From Bacteroidota bacterium (GTDB taxonomy: Bacteria; Bacteroidota; Bacteroidia; UKL13-3), in contig RDYC01000119.1 in assembly GCA_004293295.1 (NCBI GenBank), positions 1 to 5,939 on the forward strand: DNA of 5,939 bases. Reading direction: 5' to 3'. The first letter of the stretch is position 1. Every line of letters begins with the position of its first letter. The translations under genes and the position numbers were made by a program. The notes below the pieces were generated by a model. The model saw only the letters and a program-made list of their open reading frames with translations, was not told the DNA's origin and did not search any database. This document shows, in pieces, positions 1 to 5,939 of this stretch.

Positions 1-26
1 GAAAATCGCTAAAGAGTAATTAGGGT

Positions 27-1253
27 TTAGTTTGGAATGCGGAAAATAATTTGTTTAAACCCAATGCTGTAAGCCACCAACATCATCACTTGACCGATGC
101 CAAAGCCGATAATTACGCCACTTATTCCGAAGTGTTGTACCATGGTATCTGCAAATGCCAATGCAAAAACAGTAGAGGCAAGGTATCCCCAAAAAATGGC
201 CTGCTGCTTGTTTAACACCCGCACAGCAATGCGCAAAGGCGTTGCAATAATCACCACAAGGTAAATGGCAACAAACCCATACACCACCCAAGCGTAAGGA
301 ATAAATGCCGGGCCAAATACATAAAAAATAATGGTGTTGGTAAAGAGCAATAATCCTATTAAAAGAGCCACTGAAATGAACAGGTACTGTTTAAAAAACG
401 ACTTCATGTAACGGATTAACTCGGTGTGGTTTTCCAATAAAAACAGCCGTGCAATATTGGCCGGAAAGTGATTCTCCAAAGCAAGTAACATTACATTTAA
501 CAGCCCAAGTAGGTTTTGTGCCATTTTAATTGCTCCTAAAGCGGTACTGCCTAAAGTTTGATTTGCCGCAATCATGAAAAAATTTCCGGAGAACCATTGT
601 AACAATGAAGTTCCTGTTAACCAAACCGATTTATTGAAGTGTTCTATTACAATGATAACATAAGCATCAGTGTGGTTTTTTAACAAAAAGGGGAAAGAGC
701 CAACAGCAGCACCTAAGGCGTAAAAAAAGGATTGAATAAATAGGGCTTCATTCAGTTGGAGTGTGCTATAAATGGATAAAATAAAAAGGATGATTAATGG
801 AATAATATTGCTGATAAAAGAAGTGGCTAAAATAAGTAAGTTATGATGGCTGAGGTATAATGATTTCCTGTTGGTTTCATTAAACAGTAAAAAGAAGGTA
901 AAGAGAAAAAGTACCCAAGGCTCAACAACTGTAATGGCATTACTTAATGATAAAAAAAGTGTTAGCCCGGAAGCGGATAACAGCGAAATGACAAGTTGTA
1001 GCACCTGCACTTGTTTAAGGTAACCTAGCAAAGCAATATTGGCCCTGGCTGAAAGTTGTTGCATGGGGTTTACGATAAAAGCTTGTTGTAAACCCATTAT
1101 CAGCATAATGTATAACATCATTAAGGCGTATTCCCCCAAAACTGTAATTCCTAAAAATCGGGCAATACAAACACCCAACAAAAAGTTGCTTCCACTTAAC
1201 ATGGCTTGGTCTGCTAAGCTCACCACGGTTTGGTGTTGGAGTAGTTTTTTCAT
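27..1253 (-). CDS. Wzx-like polysaccharide flippase (MOP superfamily)
   Basis: This 408-residue, very hydrophobic protein has about 12 predicted membrane segments (roughly residues 12-32, 42-63, 83-104, 112-125, 138-161, 168-190, 213-230, 240-260, 289-313, 319-340, 353-373 and 377-400). The N-terminal layout, a first helix followed by ARFLG and LGEYAL, resembles the start of Wzx/RfbX-type polysaccharide biosynthesis proteins, where a short loop joins helices 1 and 2. Members of this family flip undecaprenyl-linked sugar units across the inner membrane. At 408 residues it is at the short end for the family, but it has both ends: an ATG that overlaps the stop of the upstream Wzc-like gene (ATGA) and a TAA stop. 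The overlap points to translational coupling. The substrate cannot be told from sequence. Another MOP-type exporter is possible, but the Wza/Wzc context favours an exopolysaccharide flippase. Confidence 0.82.
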   Translation of the reverse strand: MKKLLQHQTVVSLADQAMLSGSNFLLGVCIARFLGITVLGEYALMMLYIMLIMGLQQAFIVNPMQQLSARANIALLGYLKQVQVLQLVISLLSASGLTLFLSLSNAITVVEPWVLFLFTFFLLFNETNRKSLYLSHHNLLILATSFISNIIPLIILFILSIYSTLQLNEALFIQSFFYALGAAVGSFPFLLKNHTDAYVIIVIEHFNKSVWLTGTSLLQWFSGNFFMIAANQTLGSTALGAIKMAQNLLGLLNVMLLALENHFPANIARLFLLENHTELIRYMKSFFKQYLFISVALLIGLLLFTNTIIFYVFGPAFIPYAWVVYGFVAIYLVVIIATPLRIAVRVLNKQQAIFWGYLASTVFALAFADTMVQHFGISGVIIGFGIGQVMMLVAYSIGFKQIIFRIPN

Positions 1254-3556
1254 GATACTTTTTTAAGGTTGGATAAAAAAGCAACCGGAATCTCCATCCT
1301 GTTTTTAATGCGCTGCCAAAAAGTGAGGTTGGTGAATAAGGCACCTGAAAAAAGTCCGTTAAAGTTTGAAGAACCGCTGTAATCATTTAACACCAAGTTG
1401 ATGTTATTAATTTGGTATTCGTGTGCAATGTATTCGGCATTGGCAAGGTATTTAAAGTTGCTGCTGTTGTGTCGGGTAAGGTAAAGTGTGGTATCTGCAA
1501 GTTTCATCCAAGTAATGGCATCAACGGTAAGTGTTGATGAAGGGGCTTCGATGATAATCAATTGAAAGGCTGTTTTTAGCTCATCAATTAATAAAGAGAT
1601 GGCATTGATATTTAAGAGATGTGCTTGTGTGTGATGATAGTTGCCTAAACCTAAGTGTGCAAGGTGTTGGGTTTGTTGTGCAATAAATGTATGAACCAAT
1701 GTGGGTTGAGCCAACAACTCAATTAATCCGGTTTGATGTTGAGCCGTGTTTTCACTTAAGGTATCGGCTTTGATATACAACGTTTTAAACCCGATTTGGG
1801 ATGCCGCATTTGCCAAATGTTGTGCGGTATGTGTTTTTCCTTCTTGGTGAATGGAAGAAGTAACGGTTATCACATTACCTGCGCTTAGTTTATTTAATAG
1901 TTGTAAGTTTTTTACCAGGTTGTTAAATATTAAAGCCGTATCAATTGGTTGCACACTTCTTTTAATAATGCCTGCAAGCGGTAGGCTGCTATGTTTTTCT
2001 ATTTCAAAGCGAGATTCGATTCTTCCCCTGCCGGTATGAATTAAAAATACCATTCCAATACCCACAAAAAGACCCAAGAACCCGGCAACAAAAACAATTA
2101 ATGTTTTATTGGGTGAAACAGGTTTTAAGGGAGTATCGGCATATTGAATGATGCGGTGAAAACAAAGGTTGGCATTTTGGGCCACCATAGCTTCCATTTT
2201 TTTCTCTGAGAGAAAATTATACATTTTTTCGTTTAACCGGAATTTACGCTCCAATATCACTTGGTTCCTTTCTCTTATAGGTAATCCGTCAAACTCATGT
2301 GAGGCCAATTCAACGGCTGCATCCAGTTCTCTTTTTTTGATATTGATGTCTTTTTTGGAGTTTTTAATGGCTTCGATGATGTACTTTTTTAAATCATTAA
2401 TTTTGGCATCTATATTTTTTATTTTTTCGTTGTCAGCGGTGTAGCGAGTTAATAAGTCGCGTTTTTCATTGGTAAACAGCCGCAAGTTTTTGATAGATTC
2501 TGTAAACAATAAATCGCCAAAACCAACATGCGGTGCTGCATGATCAAAGTGTTGGTTTCGGGTAATGTAATCATGCAATTCATCCAACGCGGTTTCATTC
2601 ATTTCTAAATTGGTTTGTTGGATGCGCAGTTCACTTAACTTCTTTAGTCCGGTTTCTGTTTCTTGATAAGTATTTACCACATGGTTTTCTAATTTAAAAT
2701 GTTGTAAATCCTTTTCAGAGCGATCCAATTCCATGGCAATTTGTTCAAGCCTTTTATCAATAAATACAACGGTTTTTTCGGCAGCAGCAGCTTTGCTACT
2801 CACATAATCATTGATGTACGCCTTAGCTAGGGCATTAACAAAGTCGGCAGATTTTTCAGGAACTTCACTGCGGTATGATAGGCGAATAATGGGAATGTCT
2901 TTATCAAGTGCTTTCACATCAAGTTGTTTTTCGTTTACTGATTTAAGCTGTTGCTCTTTTGATAACACCACAAAGGAGAATTGATCAACCAACTTTACTT
3001 CTCCACTGCTTACAGTTGCATTGGTCAAGCCAATCATTAACTCAGCCAATGGGGTTTTTATGGGTACATTAAATGTACCTGGTATTGATGTTGTTTTATT
3101 GCCATAAGTATAGCTTAATACAAAGTGGCCGGTGTCTTCAATATTTAAGTAGAAGGTGGTTTGGTAACAAGCACTATCTTTAATGGCGTAGGTAACCTTA
3201 AAAGGAGATGCCTTGTACATTTCGCTGGTTTTAATGTTCCCATGGCGGTAATAACGCACATCATCATGCATGTGCTGTGATGCCTTGCTTAATAACAATT
3301 GCGATTTCAGTATTTCAACTTCGGCATCAATTTTATTAACAGAGCTAAACATATCAAAGTCCTTAAACAAATTGTTATGCGATACCCCAAATTGTTGGTC
3401 ATCTAATTTTATTTTGGCCGTAGCCTCATACATGGGTACGCTGTAATTAATGGTACGTATAGCAATAAAAACAGCTAAACCTAGTGTTGTTAGTATAATA
3501 GGCAACCCTTTAACCAAAGGCAGTATGATACTTCTGATGTCGTTTTTGTTTAACAT
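1250..3556 (-). CDS. Wzc/GumC-like polysaccharide co-polymerase with degenerate tyrosine-kinase domain
   Basis: This 768-residue inner-membrane protein should control chain length and connect synthesis to the Wza exit pore. In order it shows a short cytoplasmic N terminus, membrane helix 1 (about 17-36), a Wzz-type periplasmic domain beginning with YEATAKIKL, a long charged helical/coiled-coil stretch (about 255-460), a proline motif (P476, P479, P482) leading into membrane helix 2 (about 484-506), and a cytoplasmic P-loop domain (about 540-768). The fold of the last part matches BY-kinases (CpsD/CapB/Wzc), but key motifs are eroded. Walker A keeps GKT (573-575) but has HQE where PGE is usual. 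Walker A' reads IKAD (595-598) where IDAD is expected. Walker B ends IIIE (667-670) instead of IIID. The tail has only one tyrosine, Y726, after residue 713, so the usual C-terminal tyrosine cluster is missing. I infer a pseudokinase that may still bind nucleotide. It starts 2 bases after the wza-like stop and overlaps the flippase by 4 bases. Confidence 0.9.
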   Translation of the reverse strand: MLNKNDIRSIILPLVKGLPIILTTLGLAVFIAIRTINYSVPMYEATAKIKLDDQQFGVSHNNLFKDFDMFSSVNKIDAEVEILKSQLLLSKASQHMHDDVRYYRHGNIKTSEMYKASPFKVTYAIKDSACYQTTFYLNIEDTGHFVLSYTYGNKTTSIPGTFNVPIKTPLAELMIGLTNATVSSGEVKLVDQFSFVVLSKEQQLKSVNEKQLDVKALDKDIPIIRLSYRSEVPEKSADFVNALAKAYINDYVSSKAAAAEKTVVFIDKRLEQIAMELDRSEKDLQHFKLENHVVNTYQETETGLKKLSELRIQQTNLEMNETALDELHDYITRNQHFDHAAPHVGFGDLLFTESIKNLRLFTNEKRDLLTRYTADNEKIKNIDAKINDLKKYIIEAIKNSKKDINIKKRELDAAVELASHEFDGLPIRERNQVILERKFRLNEKMYNFLSEKKMEAMVAQNANLCFHRIIQYADTPLKPVSPNKTLIVFVAGFLGLFVGIGMVFLIHTGRGRIESRFEIEKHSSLPLAGIIKRSVQPIDTALIFNNLVKNLQLLNKLSAGNVITVTSSIHQEGKTHTAQHLANAASQIGFKTLYIKADTLSENTAQHQTGLIELLAQPTLVHTFIAQQTQHLAHLGLGNYHHTQAHLLNINAISLLIDELKTAFQLIIIEAPSSTLTVDAITWMKLADTTLYLTRHNSSNFKYLANAEYIAHEYQINNINLVLNDYSGSSNFNGLFSGALFTNLTFWQRIKNRMEIPVAFLSNLKKVS

Positions 3557-3558
3557 AA

Positions 3559-3759
3559 CTATCGGGTTAATACGGTAAATACTAAGGCTAAACTTGAAAG
3601 CAAACTGGCTATAGGAATAATAGAACCCAATTGTTTATCAAACACCTGTGTTCCTCGTGGACCAATGTAAACCACATCATTCGGCTTAATCATGGGGTAG
3701 GGGTTTGATGGGCTTTCCGGTTTAGATAAATCAACCACTATTTCTGATTTCATGCCCAT
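3559..3759 (-). pseudogene. Wza-like polysaccharide export protein, C-terminal fragment
   Basis: This is the detached 3' end of the Wza-like gene, in a different frame from the 5' part. The 66 residues begin at an ATG in the tip of the palindrome, which I do not believe is a real start: the frame is open further upstream and homology-like sequence (DN-MGMKSEIVVDL) begins before it. Residues 5-34 (SEIVVDLS to KPNDVVYIGPRG) match the end of a second SLBB-type region as seen in Bacteroidota export proteins, where a phrase like QQNDVIYVEP is usual. Residues 44-64 form a C-terminal hydrophobic helix followed by LTR, also typical of the family. Expressed alone it would lack the lipoprotein signal and the export domain, so it is unlikely to work. 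It ends 2 bases before the Wzc-like start, so its translation may matter only for coupling. Confidence 0.8.
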
Positions 3760-3799
3760 GTTATCAGAAATAGTGGTTGATTTATCTAAACCGGAAAGC
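3712..3799. repeat. 88-base near-perfect palindrome (37-bp arms) breaking the wza-like gene
   Basis: Positions 3712-3748 are the exact reverse complement of 3763-3799: 37 paired bases without a mismatch. The 14 bases between them contain CATG-CC-CATG (3751-3760), so four more pairs form, and 41 of 44 possible pairs match across the 88 bases. Outside the arms the pairing stops at once (3711/3800 do not pair). The left arm encodes the expected protein sequence on the minus strand (SEIVVDLSKPES). The right arm is the antisense of that stretch, placed directly after the codons for LEKER, where the family continues with more SLBB sequence. The right arm is therefore the intruder. It brings in the TAG at 3786-3788. 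There is no T-run after the stem on either strand, so it is not a normal terminator. Confidence 0.97.
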
Positions 3800-4253
3800 G
3801 TTCTTTTTCCAGCATAAACACTCCCGGATTTTTTACTTCACCCAAAACGGTTGCCTGTAAGTTTAATACACGCACCACAATTACCGGATTCACAATTTTA
3901 TGAGACAGCAATATCTTTAAGGTATCAGCAGCTTGTCGGGTGCTTAATCCCGCAAGTTTAATTTTGCCAGCGGCTGGTACAGCTACCTCTCCTTTTTTAT
4001 CAACCAATAACCATTTTCCATAAACTTCGTTGGAGTTGTATATGCCAAAAATGGAGCCCACACTTAAGTCATCGTGGTTCCAAATGCTGATGCTCAGTTT
4101 ATCATCCGGCTTGATGAGGTGCTCAAATGCAGAGTCGGCTGCGTAGTTCACACTATCTTTTATAGGGAGTGAGGTCTTGAACAAGCGATTAGATTGACAA
4201 GACAAAAGTGCTGAAAGCAGCAGTATTAAAAGAATTGGTACAGGGGTTTTCAT
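3786..4253 (-). CDS. Wza-like outer-membrane polysaccharide export lipoprotein, truncated N-terminal part
   Basis: This 155-residue reading frame is the 5' part of a broken Wza-like gene. A lipoprotein signal is clear: a hydrophobic segment (6-18) ending in LLSC, with C19 as the probable lipidated cysteine. The Poly_export (PES) domain spans about 44-133, with IKPDDKLSISIW and a VDKKGEVAVPAAGKIKLAGLS stretch. The first SLBB domain starts near 135 (VLGEVKNPGVFMLEKER). The protein then stops after four residues, FPV preceded by R152, because an inverted copy of downstream sequence supplies a TAG. From memory of the family, about 25-35 residues of the SLBB core appear to be missing before the 3' fragment resumes at 3765-3747. 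An intact protein would form the ring-shaped exit for polysaccharide at the outer membrane. The ATG lies 2 bases after the receiver gene's stop, suggesting coupled translation. Either this strain's gene is dead or the assembly is wrong here. Confidence 0.85.
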   Translation of the reverse strand: MKTPVPILLILLLSALLSCQSNRLFKTSLPIKDSVNYAADSAFEHLIKPDDKLSISIWNHDDLSVGSIFGIYNSNEVYGKWLLVDKKGEVAVPAAGKIKLAGLSTRQAADTLKILLSHKIVNPVIVVRVLNLQATVLGEVKNPGVFMLEKERFPV

Positions 4254-4255
4254 GA

Positions 4256-4738
4256 TTACAACAACAACGTGAGTACACCGATTAATAATAAGGCCAATAC
4301 ACCTGTCATCACCAAGCTTCTTCGGGCAATTACTTTTTTTCTATACGAGGCTGCTGCTTCATTTTTTAATGCAATAAAACGGCTAATGATATTGATGATT
4401 TCAGCACTGGCATGATCTGTTTTTTCAACATAATCAAAAGCACCATATTTTAAAGTGTTTATGGCCACTTCTAAATCGCTTTGTTCAGATAGGATAATAA
4501 CTTGAATACCCGGGTTAATACTTTTAATGCCTTTTAATACATCCATGCCATTCATACTTCCTGCAAGTTTGTAATCCAGTATAACCACATCAGGTAATTG
4601 GTGCAGCGCAGAAATAACGTCTTCTCCTTTGGTAAATGCAATCACTTCAAAACCGTTTGCCGATAAGTCGTAAGTGAGCAGGTTTTGGTAAATCAGGTTG
4701 TCTTCAACAACAAATACTTTAACAAGTTGATTTTTCAT
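4256..4738 (-). CDS. Receiver-domain response regulator with C-terminal membrane helix
   Basis: This 160-residue protein has a CheY-like receiver domain at about 6-124. The acidic pair is E12-D13, the phospho-acceptor is D55 (VVILDYKL), the switch serine is S84 (IILSEQ), and K106 is the conserved lysine, followed by T rather than the common proline. All residues needed for phosphorylation are therefore present. There is no DNA-binding, enzymatic or Hpt output domain. A basic linker (RKK at 133-135, RR at 139-140) leads instead into a hydrophobic segment (about 141-160, SLVMTGVLALLLIGVLTLLL) at the very C terminus. This looks like a tail anchor holding the receiver on the cytoplasmic face of the inner membrane. 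It is the first gene of the export operon, 2 bases ahead of the wza-like gene. I infer that it regulates the export machine by protein contact rather than by transcription. The ATG follows an A-rich leader with no clear Shine-Dalgarno site. Confidence 0.88.
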   Translation of the reverse strand: MKNQLVKVFVVEDNLIYQNLLTYDLSANGFEVIAFTKGEDVISALHQLPDVVILDYKLAGSMNGMDVLKGIKSINPGIQVIILSEQSDLEVAINTLKYGAFDYVEKTDHASAEIINIISRFIALKNEAAASYRKKVIARRSLVMTGVLALLLIGVLTLLL

Positions 4739-4892
4739 AATACATTGTTTTGTAACTGCTGTACCATGAATGTGCCAAACTACCCAAGCAATGGTAGAGC
4801 CTAGATAATAAGGCTATTGGCTGGTTTTGCGGGAAAACGGAGTTTGGATGAAATTCCCAAATTGAGAGAAAAAAATGGTTGTTTGGGAAAAA
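4739..4892 (-). promoter_or_regulatory. Intergenic region, probable promoter of the polysaccharide export operon
   Basis: This 154-base gap is the only sizeable non-coding stretch in the window and separates the kinase gene from the four closely packed genes that follow, so a promoter is expected here. The best match to the Bacteroidota -7 element TAnnTTTG on the minus strand is TAGTTTGG at 4782-4775, about 40 bases before the ATG, with one mismatch. I see no convincing -33 TTTG at the right distance, so the exact site is unproven. A small hairpin (AGCCT/AGGCT, 4798-4802 with 4811-4815, 8-base loop) lies just upstream of it. No RNA gene or small reading frame stands out. Confidence 0.3.
4854..4889. 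repeat. 8-bp inverted repeat just after the kinase gene
   Basis: TTCCCAAA at 4854-4861 is the reverse complement of TTTGGGAA at 4882-4889, with a 20-base spacer. It begins 3 bases downstream of the kinase stop. It could be a weak transcription end signal or a binding site for a dimeric regulator, but the loop is long, the stem is AT-rich and only three T residues follow it on the minus strand. It may be chance. Confidence 0.25.
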
Positions 4893-5939
4893 CTAGGTGT
4901 TTCTTTTATCCATGTCTTTTTTTACCTGAACCATCGTTTGTTCAAGTACGGTGATGATTTTATGAATGAGAGGCGCAATGATATGCGGGTTTGGGTTACC
5001 TAAGGCAAGCTTTTCCACTTGTTTTACATCCGCTTCAATGGCTTTTATATCCATGGTTTGAACGGTTGGTTTAAGCTTATGCGCTGCTGCATTTAATTCT
5101 TCCCACTGTTTATTTGTAAAAGCTTGTTGTAACAGTTGCAATAACTCGGGGGTTGTTTCTAAAAACAACAATAACATTTTGGTAATAAACGCTTCATCAC
5201 CTTTTGCAATGGCATTTAATTTATGAAGACTATAGTAAGAAGCATTGTTTTCTTTTACGGTAACCTTAATGTCTTCATCTAAATACCGAATGGGTACTTT
5301 AAGCAAGTGTGCAATTTTATAATAAAGCTCATCTTCTTCAAAAGGTTTAGAGAGATAGTCGTCCATTCCTGCATCAATGTACTTTTCACGGTCGCCCTTT
5401 AAGGCATTGGCTGTAAGGGCCAGAATGGGTGTATGGTGCTTGCCTGATGATTCTATTTTCCTGATTTGTTTGGTAGCTTCCACACCATTCATTTCAGGCA
5501 TTTGTACATCCATTAAAATTACATCAAACACCAGTTTGTTTGCTTGATTAACTGCATCAAATCCATTGTTGGCAACATGCACTTCAAAACCCCACTCTTG
5601 CAACATAGATTGGGCAATAAACTGGTTAATCTCATTGTCCTCCGCCAGTAATATTTTAATGGGCTTAATAATACTCTTATCAATTACCTTGGGCTGCCTT
5701 AATACCAAATCAGCCTGATCTGTTTTAATAAAGCTTAGTTCAAAAATAAATTTGCTTCCGGCTAAAGGTTCACTTTCAACCCAAATACGTCCTCCTTGAA
5801 GTTCAACCAGTTTTTTGCAAATGGATAAACCTAAACCCGTTCCTCCGTAAATTCTATTGGTGGTTTTATCAGCTTGCGTAAACTCATCAAAAATAAGATG
5901 CAACTTATTCGGGTCAACTCCTATTCCGGTATCTTCTAC
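4893..5939 (-). CDS. Hybrid sensor histidine kinase (HATPase_c-REC-Hpt), C-terminal part
   Basis: The frame is open to the window edge, so 348 residues of a larger protein are visible; there is no real start here. Numbering from the edge, residues 1-70 are the end of the HATPase_c domain: the G1 box EDTGIG (2-7), an F-box region (IFDEFTQAD) and the G2 box GGTGLGLS (32-39). A receiver domain spans about 94-213, with acidic pair E100-D101, phospho-acceptor D144 (LMDVQMPEMNG), T176 and K198 (LSKPF). The last part, about 237-340, is an Hpt domain with H287 in AAHKLKPT. All visible catalytic and phospho-transfer residues are intact, so it should run a His-Asp-His relay, with the final phosphate going to a separate receiver. 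The membrane-anchored receiver gene lies 154 bases downstream on the same strand and is the obvious candidate partner. The sensor input and the H-box are outside the window. Confidence 0.93.
   Translation of the reverse strand, partial: VEDTGIGVDPNKLHLIFDEFTQADKTTNRIYGGTGLGLSICKKLVELQGGRIWVESEPLAGSKFIFELSFIKTDQADLVLRQPKVIDKSIIKPIKILLAEDNEINQFIAQSMLQEWGFEVHVANNGFDAVNQANKLVFDVILMDVQMPEMNGVEATKQIRKIESSGKHHTPILALTANALKGDREKYIDAGMDDYLSKPFEEDELYYKIAHLLKVPIRYLDEDIKVTVKENNASYYSLHKLNAIAKGDEAFITKMLLLFLETTPELLQLLQQAFTNKQWEELNAAAHKLKPTVQTMDIKAIEADVKQVEKLALGNPNPHIIAPLIHKIITVLEQTMVQVKKDMDKRNT

Noticed and set aside
1..26. Start of another gene downstream of the flippase
   Set aside because: Only 26 bases remain and no ATG is seen on the minus strand in them.
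1015..1386. Minus-strand reading frame of 123 residues overlapping the wzx/wzc junction
   Set aside because: It lies across two well-supported genes in another frame and its translation resembles no domain I recognise.
1851..2444. Plus-strand reading frames of 62 and 91 residues inside the Wzc-like gene
   Set aside because: They are antisense to a conserved coding region, with compositions expected of the opposite strand of coiled-coil and P-loop sequence.
3559..3759. The 66-residue C-terminal piece as an independent small membrane protein
   Set aside because: Its sequence aligns in sense with the end of Wza-like proteins and its ATG lies in the palindrome tip, so it is better read as a gene fragment.
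3712..3799. The palindrome as an intrinsic terminator, MITE or insertion-sequence remnant
   Set aside because: No T-run follows the stem on either strand, no target-site duplication or transposase sequence is visible, and one arm is ordinary wza coding sequence, so a self-derived inverted copy explains it fully.
3712..3799. An invertible phase-variation switch
   Set aside because: The segment between the arms is only 14 bases and itself nearly symmetrical, so inversion would change almost nothing; no recombinase gene is in the window.
4798..4815. AGCCT/AGGCT hairpin in the intergenic region as a riboswitch or small RNA
   Set aside because: Only five base pairs with an 8-base loop and no further conserved-looking structure; chance is a sufficient explanation.

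Overview
The window looks like chromosomal DNA of a member of the Bacteroidota. The AT-rich coding, the protein families (a Wza-like lipoprotein with a C-terminal membrane helix, a GumC/Wzc-like fusion protein, an Hpt domain with an HKLKPT motif) and the lack of obvious Shine-Dalgarno sites all fit. I cannot name a genus. All genes lie on the minus strand, so transcription runs from high to low coordinates and the window is read here from right to left.

Positions 5939-4893 hold the C-terminal part of a hybrid sensor histidine kinase (end of HATPase_c, then receiver, then Hpt); its sensor and dimerisation parts lie beyond the edge. A 154-base gap (4892-4739) follows and probably holds the promoter of the next operon. 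That operon is tightly packed: a receiver domain carrying a single C-terminal membrane helix (4738-4256), a Wza-like outer-membrane polysaccharide export lipoprotein (4253-3559) broken into two out-of-frame pieces, a Wzc/GumC-like polysaccharide co-polymerase with a degenerate kinase domain (3556-1250), and a Wzx-like MOP-family flippase (1253-27). Junctions are 2 bases, 2 bases and a 4-base ATGA overlap, which suggests co-transcription and translational coupling.

Together these genes look like the regulatory and export end of an exopolysaccharide or capsule locus: Wzx flips lipid-linked repeat units, Wzc governs chain length and spans the periplasm, and Wza is the outer-membrane exit. The kinase with its Hpt domain could pass phosphate to the membrane-tethered receiver. 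No glycosyltransferase or polymerase (Wzy) is visible.

The most striking feature is an 88-base, nearly perfect palindrome (3712-3799, 41 of 44 possible pairs) inside the wza-like gene. One arm is genuine wza coding sequence. The other is an inverted copy of it that appears to have replaced part of the SLBB domain, shifting the frame and creating a stop. It looks like a fold-back template-switch mutation or an amplification/assembly artefact; a frameshift-rescued product is a remote alternative. The second notable item is the receiver protein with a membrane anchor in place of an output domain.
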